From assembly GCA_016235595.1 (NCBI GenBank), contig JACRJX010000025.1, positions 248,001 through 312,000 on the forward strand: a stretch of 64,000 nucleotides of DNA. The letters run 5' to 3'. The translations under genes were made by a program, and so were the position numbers. This DNA comes from Verrucomicrobiota bacterium (GTDB lineage Bacteria; Verrucomicrobiota; Verrucomicrobiia; CAIQCK01). Shown piece after piece: positions 55,273 to 64,000 of the stretch (position 1 is the first letter of the stretch; each line of letters starts with the position of its first letter). Under the pieces are notes generated by a model that was given only the letters and a program-made list of their open reading frames with translations, was not told the DNA's origin and did no database searches.

Positions 55273-56469
55273 TCACCGTGCGGGAGCGCGTTTGAACGCC
55301 GCGAGTGTATCGCGCTCCGGCAACGCGAGGCCGATATAGAACTCGATCGCCTTCTCGTTCCACCGCGCCATCAACAACCGGTCGGGACGACGCGCGAGAA
55401 AACCAAACTGCATCGCGCCGGGTGTTGTGTCAGGCACCAACGATCCGTCACACGAGAGACGCTTCGCGCTGAACAATTCTTGAATCTTCGTCTCGCCGCC
55501 GTCGCATTTCACCTCATCGCCCGCGCGTTTCGCGGCCGCCTGGAACGGTGTCAACGGCTCGACCGGTGTGAATGGCAGGAACAGATGCCACTCCTTCGCA
55601 TTGCCGTTGAGGCCGCAGACCAGCAGTGCTCGCTCACCGCCCGTGCGAGTCAGTTCATATTCGTGCCGGTCATAGAGCGCGCCAACCCTGGCGATCTCGA
55701 CGGTGGCGCGACCCGCGACGGTAAACTCCCAGTTCTTGATCGTGCCGCTCGCGCCGACGTCAAGCATCGCCGCGGAAGACGCCGGCTTCGTGAGCGGCGC
55801 AGTCGAGCGCCGGCCCGTGGACACAGAAGAAAAGAACCACGCGACCATCACCACGGCAAAGACCACCACTTTCCATATCCAGCTCGACGATGTGAATTCA
55901 GTCATTCCGCCGTCTGATGAAAGAGATCTACCAACCGAAGCGGCACGCGCAACCGCCGGCATCTGCGACAGGTTGAATGCTTCAGTGATCGTCTCGGCAG
56001 GCACGGTAATGCCCTGGTAGCACTCGACCTCGTCGCCGGTCCAACTCACCACCAGCATCCGGTTGCCGCTCTCGACGTTGAAGTAGTCGGCCACATCGCC
56101 GACCTCCACGCCTTCGGGCGGCGTGCCTTCGACAAAATAGACGCGCGACTGGTCCACCAATGTGACCGGCATCGGCTGACCGTCGAGGTTGACGCGCTCA
56201 CCGACGCGCTTCGCCGCCGCCTCGTCAGCGGTCAACGGATGTGCCGGCTCGAAAAGCGTGAACAGCCGCCATTCGGGGCCACTCTCGGTTTCCTCGAACA
56301 CCAGCGTGGCAGAATCGCCAGCGTCGTCCATCAAGTGATACTCGTTCCAGTAGTAGGTCTCGCCCTCGTCGTCCATGCCCATGACCACGCGCCCGGCAAC
56401 GCGGAAACGCTGGCCTCCCAGGACGCCGGTCGCGCCGATTTGCAGTGGAGTTGGGTTGGCGTAGCTCAT
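55273..56469 (-). CDS. DUF4178-type protein with central transmembrane helix
   Basis: A 398-residue protein with two copies of a DUF4178-like beta domain. The first has GATGVLGGQRFRVAGRVVMG and YYWNEYHLMDD; the second has GASGTIKNWEFTVAGRATVE and LYDRHEYELTRTGGE. The copies are separated by one helix (WKVVVFAVVMVAWFFSSVS). Domains of this kind occur with PspA, DUF350 and glutathionylspermidine-synthase-like genes in envelope-stress clusters. The start MSYANPTPLQ lies 2 nt after the upstream stop. It is the last gene of the four-gene minus-strand operon that begins at 58308. Confidence 0.75.
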   Translation of the reverse strand: MSYANPTPLQIGATGVLGGQRFRVAGRVVMGMDDEGETYYWNEYHLMDDAGDSATLVFEETESGPEWRLFTLFEPAHPLTADEAAAKRVGERVNLDGQPMPVTLVDQSRVYFVEGTPPEGVEVGDVADYFNVESGNRMLVVSWTGDEVECYQGITVPAETITEAFNLSQMPAVARAASVGRSLSSDGGMTEFTSSSWIWKVVVFAVVMVAWFFSSVSTGRRSTAPLTKPASSAAMLDVGASGTIKNWEFTVAGRATVEIARVGALYDRHEYELTRTGGERALLVCGLNGNAKEWHLFLPFTPVEPLTPFQAAAKRAGDEVKCDGGETKIQELFSAKRLSCDGSLVPDTTPGAMQFGFLARRPDRLLMARWNEKAIEFYIGLALPERDTLAAFKRAPAR

Positions 56470-56471
56470 GG

Positions 56472-57593
56472 TCAGTGGAAGAAGTGCGGCACAAAGCGGC
56501 TCAGGTTGCCCGTGATGCGGCGTGTGTCTTCGCGGATGCCAAGGCCAGCCGGTTCGTGGTCCACGATCCAGACGCCGAACACGGGCCGGTTGCCGTCGAA
56601 CTGCGGTATCGCGGCGAGCGCTTGATAAACATGGCCTTCCTCGCCGTAATCGCCGCCGGTTTCCTCGACGGCCACGCCGCCCTCGAACCACGCGACGTTA
56701 CTGCCTTCGCGGCTGAGCTTCGGTTTCCGCACATAACACCCGCCGAGCGGCGCCACAGTCTCGTGAGCCGGCAAAAGGTTTGGATGATTGGGAAAAAGCT
56801 CCCAGAGAATCGGCAGCAGACCCTTGTTGCTCAGCAGCATCTTCCAGGCCGGTTCGATGAATTGCACCGGCTCTTTCGCGAGATTCGGACCAAACTCCTC
56901 GTGCCACATCCACTCCCACGGATAGAGCTTGAAACAATGCGTGATGCGCTGACCCTCGGTGTCCACGAAGATGCTCTGGCCCGCATCCCAGCCGATGTCC
57001 TCAATGGCGACAGCTTTCGTCGTCACGCCGGCCTGCTGGCACGTATCGCGGAGGTATAGCACTGTCTGCTCGTCTTCGGGATGGTCTTTGATGCTGCTGA
57101 AGTGAATCGTCATGCCAACCCAGCGACGCCACGCTTCGATGAGCCGCTCATGAATCGAATTGAACTGGTCGGCGTCGGGCCGCGTCTCCTGCAACCAGAA
57201 CCATTGCGCCACTGCCGCCTCCACCAGCGCCGTCGGCGTGTCGGCGTTGTATTCGAGCAACTTCGGCGGCTCGTGACCATCGTAGGCGAGGTCGAACCGG
57301 CCATAGAGACTGAAGTCGTCCCGTTCCCACGAACGCAGGATGCTCGGGCGCGCGATCTCCGGAATCCCCAGCCGCTGCCACCAGTTGCGCTCGATCACCA
57401 CCTCCGCCGCATCGATGCAGAGCCGGTGCAACGTTTGCGACGCCGTCTCCAGCGCGTTCACTTCACCCGCCGTCAATTCGTAGCAAGCCGACTCGTCCCA
57501 ATACGGTCCGCAGTCGTGCGAGTGATACGTCAGGCCGACGTTTTCGACCTTCTCACGCCACGCGAGTCTGGGTTCGCAGCGGTGCCGTTGCAT
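56472..57593 (-). CDS. Glutathionylspermidine-synthase-like ATP-grasp protein (YgiC/YjfC type)
   Basis: A 373-residue member of the GspS C-terminal ATP-grasp family, without the amidase half. Hallmarks are FSLYGRFDLAYDG, PKLLEYNADTPTALVEAA, QWFWLQE, FKLYPWEWMWHEEFG, FIEPAWKMLLSNKGLLPILW and YVRKPKLSREGSNV. In E. coli YgiC/YjfC resemble it and a true glutathionylspermidine product has not been shown; ligation of an amine to an envelope peptide is plausible. Its ATG at 57593 shares one base with the stop of the lipoprotein gene (TGATG). Confidence 0.88.
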   Translation of the reverse strand: MQRHRCEPRLAWREKVENVGLTYHSHDCGPYWDESACYELTAGEVNALETASQTLHRLCIDAAEVVIERNWWQRLGIPEIARPSILRSWERDDFSLYGRFDLAYDGHEPPKLLEYNADTPTALVEAAVAQWFWLQETRPDADQFNSIHERLIEAWRRWVGMTIHFSSIKDHPEDEQTVLYLRDTCQQAGVTTKAVAIEDIGWDAGQSIFVDTEGQRITHCFKLYPWEWMWHEEFGPNLAKEPVQFIEPAWKMLLSNKGLLPILWELFPNHPNLLPAHETVAPLGGCYVRKPKLSREGSNVAWFEGGVAVEETGGDYGEEGHVYQALAAIPQFDGNRPVFGVWIVDHEPAGLGIREDTRRITGNLSRFVPHFFH

Positions 57594-57976
57594 CAGGAGT
57601 AAACCGAATGATAGCGCGATGTGCTGCCGAAGCCGCTGCGCCGGACCGTGCCGGCGGGGGCTGTGGCCGCCCGCGCCGCGTTCAACGCCTCCGGCGTCGG
57701 CGCGGAGAGATTTGTGATGGTCATCAGCGGCGACGCCGACCACGTGCCGCCGTAGTAGTAAGCGTTTCGCCGCGCGTCATAGTGGTTGTAAGGCAACGGG
57801 AACCACGCGCGAAACGGCGCGTGGTAGTAACCGAGGTGGGAGACGTAGTAGTTGTTGGTGTAAACGTTGCCCGGACGGAAAGCGCCCGGTGAGTTTGACG
57901 AAGAATCGCAACCGGCGAGCGCGCCAGCCGACAGGCCGCCAATGAGCACGAGTTTGACGCTTTTGCTCCGCTTCAC
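57593..57976 (-). CDS. Lipoprotein, YgiB/YjfM (DUF1190)-like
   Basis: A 127-residue lipoprotein beginning with GTG at 57976: VKRSKSVKLVLIGGLSAGAL followed by the lipobox AGC. The mature part is Tyr/Asn/Ser rich (NVYTNNYYVSHLGYYHAPFR), with a Ser/Arg-rich end. The KRSKS start and the pairing with a YgiC/YjfC homologue match ygiB-ygiC and yjfM-yjfC, so assignment as a DUF1190-type partner is a context-led inference. A longer frame to 58033 overlaps the preceding gene and is less likely. Confidence 0.68.
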   Translation of the reverse strand: MKRSKSVKLVLIGGLSAGALAGCDSSSNSPGAFRPGNVYTNNYYVSHLGYYHAPFRAWFPLPYNHYDARRNAYYYGGTWSASPLMTITNLSAPTPEALNAARAATAPAGTVRRSGFGSTSRYHSVYS

Positions 57977-57999
57977 GTTGGCGCAAGAAAGCAGGCGGC

Positions 58000-58308
58000 T
58001 CAGCCAATCATCGCCGCGGCAATGATGATACACACACCGAGGATGACAGCGGCAGCGACAATGGCGGCGGCCACATTCTTGTTCTCGATGATTTCCTTGT
58101 TCAGGTCACCCGGCGTGCACTTGTCAAAGGTCTTGTAACCAAGGATGGCAGCGCCGATGCCCACCGCGGCAAAGAGCACCATCATGGCTAGCGCCTGGCC
58201 AAGCGTCTGAGCGTGCCAGGTCGTGGCAGGCGCAGCATCCGCGGCAAACAGTGTCGCAGGCAAAGTGAGTGCGAGGAGAAATAGGATGCGGACAGGGATT
58301 CGTTTCAT
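58000..58308 (-). CDS. Small DUF350-family membrane protein (YjfL-like)
   Basis: A 102-residue protein with a signal-like first helix (ILFLLALTLPATLFAADA) and then two DUF350-type helices: LGQALAMMVLFAAVGIGAAI and NVAAAIVAAAVILGVCIIIA. The connecting text FDKCTPGDLNKEIIENKNVA is typical of DUF350. DUF350 pairs with PspA-like and YjfC-like genes; E. coli YjfL is a homologue. One DUF350 repeat is present rather than the two of YjfL. It heads the four-gene operon. The start MKRIPVR is chosen over an upstream in-frame ATG at 58413. Confidence 0.78.
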   Translation of the reverse strand: MKRIPVRILFLLALTLPATLFAADAAPATTWHAQTLGQALAMMVLFAAVGIGAAILGYKTFDKCTPGDLNKEIIENKNVAAAIVAAAVILGVCIIIAAAMIG

Positions 58309-58402
58309 GGTTTGTGGCTCCGGCTGCATCGTAACCGCGGCGCGCGTCATCTCAAGCGGAAAACACCTGTCGCGACCACTGTTGAAACAACGCGGCAGAC
58401 CG

Positions 58403-59434
58403 TTACGGTGCACGGTCCAGTCGCAACACCGCGGCCAGTGTAGCCTGCGTGCTCATGCGCACGTTGACAAAGTCCACCCGTTCCGGCTTGTCCTCGGCTT
58501 CGTGATACGCGGAATCCGCGTAGGGATAGGAACCGAGACTCGCCACCGCGCAAGGATAGCCAGCCTTTATAAACGAGCCGTCGTCATCACCGGGCCGCTT
58601 GCGTTCATAAGAACTTTGGATAAGGCCGATCTTGTAGGCATCATTCACCTCGGCCATCAGGTCGGCCAAACGTTTGCCTTCGGGTGCGGTGTACAACGTG
58701 ACATTCGTCTTGCGGCCGGCGGCAATGTCCTCGTCCGATTTACCGCCGATGCTATCCACGTTAAAGATGGCAATGAGATTGTCGCCACGCTGGCGGCAGT
58801 TCTTGGCGGCGATGTTGCTGGTCCAGGGCGCGTGCTCCTCATTGCACCACAGGAACCAGATGGACCGTTCGCTCTGGTAGCCGGCCAGCACGCGCGCCAA
58901 CTCCAGCAGCGCCACCGTGCCAACGCCGTTGTCATACGCGCCCGGCGAGTCAATCCAGCTCTGCGAGTCCTTGTGGGCCACCAACACGATGATTTCCTTC
59001 GGACAGCGGCGACCGGTCTTCTTCGCATAAAGGTTGCGGACTGTGAAAAACTGCGAGTCGTAAGCAGGCCGCGCGTAGGTGTGGTGTCTCGGCTTCTTCA
59101 GGTCGCAACCAAACGCCTGCACTTCGCAAATATCGGATTCCACCTTGTAATCGTAATCGCGCAGCCGTCGCTCAATCCACGCATCCGTTTCTTCCAATGT
59201 GCTCCGTTTGTGCCCCGGCACGGTGTAGTTCGCCCTCCGAAACGGCAACGGCTGCTTCGCCACATAGAACAGATCGCGCCGCAGGTTGGCTTCGGTTACT
59301 TGCGCAAGCAGCCCAGGAATGATGTCGCTGCTGCCTGTGGCCGCGCCCTTGGCGGACTGTGTGGGTGGAGTTTTATCAGCGCAGCCTGAAGCAAGAACGA
59401 GGATGCAAATCGCTGCGCCACTGATGTTGCGCAT
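58403..59434 (-). CDS. M28-family zinc peptidase, lipoprotein
   Basis: A 343-residue secreted peptidase. The signal AAICILVLASGC gives a lipoprotein with the lipobox Cys. The M28 fold is seen in IIVLVAHKDSQSW (first zinc His), DSPGAYDNGVGTVALLELAR (Asp ligand and DNGVG), WFLWCNEEHAPWTS (catalytic Glu pair), IFNVDSIGG and the final His region DSAYHEAEDKPERVDFV. It should trim peptides in the periplasm or at the outer membrane. The start at MRNISG is chosen to begin the signal; a longer frame to 59473 exists. 97 nt separate its start from the end of the glycosidase gene upstream on the same strand. Confidence 0.85.
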   Translation of the reverse strand: MRNISGAAICILVLASGCADKTPPTQSAKGAATGSSDIIPGLLAQVTEANLRRDLFYVAKQPLPFRRANYTVPGHKRSTLEETDAWIERRLRDYDYKVESDICEVQAFGCDLKKPRHHTYARPAYDSQFFTVRNLYAKKTGRRCPKEIIVLVAHKDSQSWIDSPGAYDNGVGTVALLELARVLAGYQSERSIWFLWCNEEHAPWTSNIAAKNCRQRGDNLIAIFNVDSIGGKSDEDIAAGRKTNVTLYTAPEGKRLADLMAEVNDAYKIGLIQSSYERKRPGDDDGSFIKAGYPCAVASLGSYPYADSAYHEAEDKPERVDFVNVRMSTQATLAAVLRLDRAP

Positions 59435-59531
59435 GTTCTTCAATCTCACAAGCGGAGTCTGACACAAACGCATTCAAAAGCCAACCCCGGTCAGCAAACA
59501 ATCCGGGCAACGGTGGTTTGGAAGAATGCTC

Positions 59532-61901
59532 TCATTGGGTCCGCTCCCCCATCTTCAGCACGCGCAGACCAAACACACCGCCAGCGGTGGCGTGCGGATG
59601 CGCTTGGAATTTTATCGTCACGCGCTGCTTGCCTGCGGTGAGTCTCGCTGGAATCGGATACTCGACATCAAAGAACTCGCCGGGCTTGTTCTTTGCCAGT
59701 GTCTGCGTCGCGATCTTCTCTTCGTCCACGAGAATGTCGAATTCGCGCTTGCCGCCATCGCTGCCCCAATAGGTACAAAGCAGGATAGCGGATCCACCGG
59801 AGGAAACCTTCATCTCGTAGGCAAATGAACCGCCATCCCTGGCATGACGCCAGAGACGGCCATCGAAGACACCGGCATCGCTGCGCTCACCCTTGAAGTT
59901 ATGAGCGCGTTCCGGTTCAAACTCGCCGATGCGAACAATATCCACGGTACGCGCGTTCAGTTCGCGCTCGCGGCGTTCTTCCGCATCAAGCGCGGCGCGG
60001 CGCTTGTCCCATTGCTCGCGGGTGAACAGATCCCAATAGATCGAGTAACGCTGCGGCGGCAGAGTGTGGAAAGCAACGAGCGTCACATCACGGGGTTTGC
60101 CGACGCCTTTGGTGTTGAACGTGAGCGGCTTGCCGGGAACTGCTTCGACCCATTCGCTGACGGGCCGGCCTTGTGTGAGAAGCACCGGCGCAGGCGGGGC
60201 AGTCTTGCCTTTGAAGAAATCGGACTGACTTTTCGCATACGGCATCGGCGGAACGATGCCCTCGCTGCCGAGTGCGCCCGCGAGCACGACCGGTCCGTAG
60301 CAGATGGCGGCGCGGTTCGGATCGTCAGGCATCGGCTCCAAACGCAAACTCATGGGGAGCCGCACCTCAACGCGGTCACCGTTCTTCCACTCGCGCCGCA
60401 ACTCCACATAGCCGTCGACGCAAGGAGGTGCTTCGATACGCTTGCCATTCAGCAGCACAACCATCTCACCAACCCAAGCCGGCCGGCGAATCCTGAGGCT
60501 GAGAGCGACAGGCTTCTCACACTGCAACGACAACCGCGTCGTATCCTGTTCGGGAAAGCGTGTCTCCTGCCGCAAGACAAGGCCCTTTTCCTTCCACGCC
60601 AATTCCGAAGCGATGAAGAGGTTCACGTAGAGCGAGTGGTTGTCGTGCCAGTAAATGCTGTCGCCATATTTGGCGTGACTCTCGGCACCCGTGCCGGTGC
60701 AGCACCAGAACGAATCGCACGGCGTGTTGTAGGGCATGAACCACGCGCCGTGCAGTGGCACATGATAGCCCATCATGCCGGTGCGCGGATCCTGTGTGGC
60801 GAGGATTTGGTTGTAGAGAGCGCGTTCATAAAAATCCGCCTGCGCGGCATTCGGATTCCACGCAAATACGTGCCGCGTGAGCTTGAGCATATTGTGCGCG
60901 TTGCAGGTCTCAGCCGTCCACGGACTGACCCGCTGCGCCAGTTGGTCCGGGGAACCAAAATGCTCGTGATCGCTGTTGCCACCTATGGCGTAGCTGTGGT
61001 GGTTCACGACGCGGTCCCAGAAGAACTCCACAAGGGTCCGGTAACGCTCCTCGCCAGTCAGCTCGTAGAGCCGCGCCGCGCCGATGACTTTCGGGAATTG
61101 TGTGTTGGCGTGCAGCCCGGCCAGCCTATCCTGCCGCGCCGCCAGCGGATCGAGCACCTGTTTATGACAGAACCGACGCGCCGCACGCAGATGCTTCTCG
61201 TCGTGCGTCAGCGCGTAGAGGTTGGCCATCGCTTCATTCATGCCGCCATGCTCGACGGCAAGCATCTTCTGCATCTGCTCGTCGCTAAGCCGCCCATTGC
61301 GAGCGGCAACCCAGTCGCCGAAACGCCTCGCCACGTCGAGCGCCTGCGTGTTGCCGCAACGCGTGTGAATCTCAAGCAGGCCGGCGAGGATCTTGTGCAG
61401 CGTGTAATAAGGCGCCCAGACCTTGCCCGTCGTCTCGACACGATCAATGAACGATTCCGGGAACGCACTCAGATATCCGCTCGCCCCAAGGGCTGTCTGG
61501 CACCTAGCGAGTTCGCGCACCATCAGCGCAGCGCGTTCCTTGACCTGCTCATCGCCGGTCGAGGCAAACATCAGCGCGCACGCCGAAAGATAGTGGCCGA
61601 CGAAGTGACCGCGTATTTCGATCTTCGGCGTCTCCCATCCACCCAGCGGCTCAGCCGATGACGGCAGGCCGGCGGTGAGCCGAAACACATGAAGCAGGCG
61701 ATCCGGTTCCAAGCTGAGCAGATAAGCCTTGTCTCGCAGCATCGCGTCACGGAACGGCCCACCAAGCAGGCGCACATCAGTGAGGTCGAACGGCTGAAGT
61801 TTGCACACGCTCTTCGACGACACGGGATCGCCGGCAGGCAACGCGAGCGCAGCGGCTGACATAAGCAGAATGCAGAGCGACGAGAGGCGGAGTAATTTCA
61901 T
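59532..61901 (-). CDS. GH127-type glycoside hydrolase (beta-L-arabinofuranosidase family, DUF1680)
   Basis: A 789-residue exported enzyme. The signal peptide is LLRLSSLCILLMSAAALA. The alpha/alpha-barrel carries GWETPKIEIRGHFVGHYLSA, APYYTLHKILAGLLE, WTAETCNAHNMLKLTRHVF (catalytic Glu and first Cys), and FWCCTGTGAESHAKYGDSIY with the Cys pair of the zinc-thiolate active site used by GH127/GH146 enzymes. A C-terminal carbohydrate-binding-like module ends in FGLRVLKMGE. The likely target is arabinofuranosyl or related furanoside linkages in plant-like or glycoprotein glycans. GGAGAA before ATG 61901 supports the start. Confidence 0.92.
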   Translation of the reverse strand: MKLLRLSSLCILLMSAAALALPAGDPVSSKSVCKLQPFDLTDVRLLGGPFRDAMLRDKAYLLSLEPDRLLHVFRLTAGLPSSAEPLGGWETPKIEIRGHFVGHYLSACALMFASTGDEQVKERAALMVRELARCQTALGASGYLSAFPESFIDRVETTGKVWAPYYTLHKILAGLLEIHTRCGNTQALDVARRFGDWVAARNGRLSDEQMQKMLAVEHGGMNEAMANLYALTHDEKHLRAARRFCHKQVLDPLAARQDRLAGLHANTQFPKVIGAARLYELTGEERYRTLVEFFWDRVVNHHSYAIGGNSDHEHFGSPDQLAQRVSPWTAETCNAHNMLKLTRHVFAWNPNAAQADFYERALYNQILATQDPRTGMMGYHVPLHGAWFMPYNTPCDSFWCCTGTGAESHAKYGDSIYWHDNHSLYVNLFIASELAWKEKGLVLRQETRFPEQDTTRLSLQCEKPVALSLRIRRPAWVGEMVVLLNGKRIEAPPCVDGYVELRREWKNGDRVEVRLPMSLRLEPMPDDPNRAAICYGPVVLAGALGSEGIVPPMPYAKSQSDFFKGKTAPPAPVLLTQGRPVSEWVEAVPGKPLTFNTKGVGKPRDVTLVAFHTLPPQRYSIYWDLFTREQWDKRRAALDAEERRERELNARTVDIVRIGEFEPERAHNFKGERSDAGVFDGRLWRHARDGGSFAYEMKVSSGGSAILLCTYWGSDGGKREFDILVDEEKIATQTLAKNKPGEFFDVEYPIPARLTAGKQRVTIKFQAHPHATAGGVFGLRVLKMGERTQ

Positions 61902-62063
61902 GTCGGTTCTCCAAATAAATACGTCTGAACCGATGATAGCCAGCCGCCAATCCGCGACAACGCCAGTTTGCGTAAAAACTCCGCCATTTTGCGAATCGGC
62001 GCCCGGCTTGCCACCCTGCCTGCGGAACTGTGGCTGATAGCGCCAGCCAGACGGCGGCAACCA

Positions 62064-64000
62064 TCACTTCGCCGCCGGCAGCTCCCATCGCTCGCCAAAG
62101 AAACCGGCGGTCACGATGCCGCCGGGCGCGCGCGAAGAGACCGGCACGCTCACGTCCACGATGGCGTAGTCGGGGAGCTTCGGCGTCTGGCGGGCATTAT
62201 TGAGGTAGTCGTATTCGCGGAAGGTAAAGCCGCTGTTGAGGACGACGTATCGCTTCGGATTTAACGGATTCGGATAGACAAGCACCGGCACGTGATGGTC
62301 TGAGGTGAAACTCTGCGCGCCGAGCTTGACGGATTGCGCGTCCCAGCGGATCGGCAGTTTGTCAGCGAGTTTCGCGAGCACCTTGTTGCTCGACGGATCG
62401 CCCCAGAGGACGAGGTTGCTTGACGCGATGTCGGCGTCGGTCAAGGCGTTGTCGGCAACGACCCGGGCGTCGCCACGGAACTGTTTCCGCCAATGCTCGA
62501 CGGCGTGTTTCATCTCGGCGGCGGCCCACACACCGGCCTTCTCATTGAGCGGCTTGCCCGTCGGCTTCACCATCACGAAGCTGTCCATAAACGCATCGTC
62601 AATGGGCCCTTGCAGACCGTGACGCTTGCGGAGGCTGCCATCGTCTGGCGATGGCACGACGGTCCATTGCTTCCCGACCTTGCGGAAGTGCGCGATCCAG
62701 GAATGGTTGGCGGGCACCGGTGGCGCATTGAGTTCCTGACCGTCGAGAACCACCTTCGGACGCCGCCCGATGGTGAGCGGACGGTTTTGCGGTGGCACTG
62801 AGAGCGTCAGTGCGTCGGCGTTCTTCGTCGTCACGCGCACCGTCGTCGCGTTGACGATGTCCGCATCCACGCGCGCCCGTTCCCAATGCTTCTCCATGCC
62901 ATCGAGCGTCACCCAAAGCATCTGGTTGTAGCGCAGCGTCCACGTTGTGAACCGCACCCGCTGCGGCATCGGATTGCGTCCGCGCGCGGCGATCTCGTCA
63001 ATGCGCCGGATAACCTCCGCTTTTGCCTCCGGGTGATACTTGTGCGCGGTCTGCGGACCGATGATGTGCGTGAGCTTCATGCCTTCCGCTTCGATCGCCT
63101 TCGCCATGATGTCAGCCGCCTGCTTCTGCCGGTCAATCTCGCCGCTGTAGGCGACCGTCGGGCAGTTGAACAGGTTCGCCGCGTAGTCGGTCGCGTCGTA
63201 GAGATGCCAGAGCGTCTGCTCCCACTGCGGCGGCTTGGTCGGTTCGTTCTGGAACACCTTCAGGAAATCCGCCGATTCCGCGAAACCTGCGCCAGGCGCG
63301 GCAGCGGCCCACAGCCCGGCGAAGTGCGCCGCAAACTGCCAGCACGCCGCGCCGCCCATCGAGAAGCCGCGCACGACGATGCGGTTCTCGTCAATCGGGT
63401 AGCGCCGTTTCACGCTATCGAGCGCCTCGAACAGATCCGTCTCGCCGGCAAACTTGTTGGCGTTGCAGTAACGGCCATAGAGATGGAGCACAATGGTGTC
63501 CGGCGGCGTGAACTCGCCCGGTGTTTTCTGCCGTTGGCTGATGAAGTTCACCTCGCTCAGTGTTTCACCGCGTCCGTGAAACCAGCAATCCAGCCGGTGC
63601 CGCCGCGCCGCGCCCGGTTTGAACGACGAGGGCACGACCAGCCCGTAAGGCTGCACCGAGCCGTCAATCTTCGACACGTAGGCGCGCACCACCAGCCCGG
63701 TGGACGTGTTCCACGACGTCCTGCCAGTGCGCAACTCCTGCGCCCGCTCCGCTCCCTGCTGGAGCAGCGACTTCGCCACAGCGATTTCAGGTTTCTTGAA
63801 GAACTCGTTGTAGTTGAGCGCGTAGCGGACGGCCTTGTGGTAAACCTCCACGTCGGGCAGCAACTCCAGTTTTGCCGGCTGCTTCTTCACCGCGCCGCGC
63901 AACGACTCGATTTCCGCGCCGAGTTTCTTCAACCCCGCCTCCAACTCTGTCCGGTCTTCCGCTGGCACCTCGACGCCCGGGGGCGGCACGGGACGCACGT
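62064..64000 (-). CDS. Alpha/beta-hydrolase esterase of prolyl-oligopeptidase/PHB-depolymerase type (N-terminus cut by edge)
   Basis: More than 640 residues are visible and the frame runs off the right edge, so the start lies outside. The nucleophile elbow is VVRGFSMGGAACWQFAAHF, preceded by PDTIVLHLYGRYCN and the oxyanion-side text CWFHGRGET. An alternating beta-sandwich C-terminal half follows (VRFTTWTLRYNQMLWVTLDG, then DADIVNATTVRVTTKNADAL). Secreted acetyl-xylan-esterase- or feruloyl-esterase-like functions are usual for this arrangement. It is 162 nt upstream of the GH127 gene on the same strand, which fits a hemicellulose-degrading unit. Confidence 0.8.
   Translation of the reverse strand, partial: VRPVPPPGVEVPAEDRTELEAGLKKLGAEIESLRGAVKKQPAKLELLPDVEVYHKAVRYALNYNEFFKKPEIAVAKSLLQQGAERAQELRTGRTSWNTSTGLVVRAYVSKIDGSVQPYGLVVPSSFKPGAARRHRLDCWFHGRGETLSEVNFISQRQKTPGEFTPPDTIVLHLYGRYCNANKFAGETDLFEALDSVKRRYPIDENRIVVRGFSMGGAACWQFAAHFAGLWAAAAPGAGFAESADFLKVFQNEPTKPPQWEQTLWHLYDATDYAANLFNCPTVAYSGEIDRQKQAADIMAKAIEAEGMKLTHIIGPQTAHKYHPEAKAEVIRRIDEIAARGRNPMPQRVRFTTWTLRYNQMLWVTLDGMEKHWERARVDADIVNATTVRVTTKNADALTLSVPPQNRPLTIGRRPKVVLDGQELNAPPVPANHSWIAHFRKVGKQWTVVPSPDDGSLRKRHGLQGPIDDAFMDSFVMVKPTGKPLNEKAGVWAAAEMKHAVEHWRKQFRGDARVVADNALTDADIASSNLVLWGDPSSNKVLAKLADKLPIRWDAQSVKLGAQSFTSDHHVPVLVYPNPLNPKRYVVLNSGFTFREYDYLNNARQTPKLPDYAIVDVSVPVSSRAPGGIVTAGFFGERWELPAAK

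Overview
This window looks like a chromosomal segment of a GC-rich, Gram-negative bacterium of the Verrucomicrobiota, perhaps a Pedosphaera/Limisphaerales-like lineage. The Gram-negative call rests on LptD, an LptF/LptG permease, lipoproteins and a MacA/MacB-type exporter. The phylum call rests on a PEP-CTERM protein, a sulfatase with arylsulfotransferases, a GH127-type hydrolase, heparinase-like and PQQ-propeller secreted proteins, and REP-like inverted repeats inside genes. It is an inference, because there is no rRNA here. No phage, insertion sequence or CRISPR array was seen.

Layout. 1-5.3 kb (minus): the edge-truncated LPS assembly gene lptD, coupled to yggS, then a small secreted protein, an MBL-fold protein and a PrpB-like lyase. 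5.4-9.1 kb (plus): a secreted TIM-barrel protein, tRNA-Asn(GTT) and an AbrB/Doc toxin-antitoxin pair. 9.2-20.1 kb: a spermidine-synthase-like membrane protein, an amidohydrolase, a heparinase-like lyase, a TPR protein, a PEP-CTERM protein and an M48 protease. 20.1-20.9 kb (minus): an HNH protein preceded by a 55-codon gene with an in-frame TGA where related small membrane proteins carry Cys, followed by a bacterial-SECIS-like hairpin. This is a candidate selenoprotein. 20.9-26.1 kb (plus): galE, a HAD hydrolase and a giant MscK-like channel.

26.1-41.6 kb is the most distinctive region. A CpxA/CpxR-like two-component system is divergent from a MacA-MacB-type exporter. A six-gene operon of secreted proteins follows: an FGE-like/PEBP fusion, two arylsulfotransferase-like propellers, a sulfatase, a metallophosphatase and a DUF1566 protein. 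All six carry Gly/Lys/Arg-rich low-complexity segments. Exporter and operon share a 58-bp upstream element with three TTTAC boxes at identical 11 and 33 bp phasing, which suggests one regulon run by the adjacent response regulator.

41.8-48.1 kb holds the complete glycine cleavage set gcvT-gcvH-gcvPA-gcvPB, a Lon-N-domain protein and an LptF/LptG permease. 48.2-53.5 kb holds two small minus-strand genes (one JAMM/MPN) and a partial ebo-type cluster (EboC-like UbiA, phosphodiesterase, TIM barrel, EboE-like). 53.6-64 kb holds a PQQ propeller, a minus-strand envelope operon (DUF350, YgiB/YjfM-like lipoprotein, glutathionylspermidine-synthase-like ATP-grasp, DUF4178), an M28 peptidase lipoprotein, a GH127-type glycosidase and an edge-truncated alpha/beta-hydrolase esterase. 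Several genes (antitoxin, galE, gcvT, perhaps yggS) have good sigma-70 promoters whose -10 box ends only 7-8 nt before the start codon, so their mRNAs are probably leaderless.
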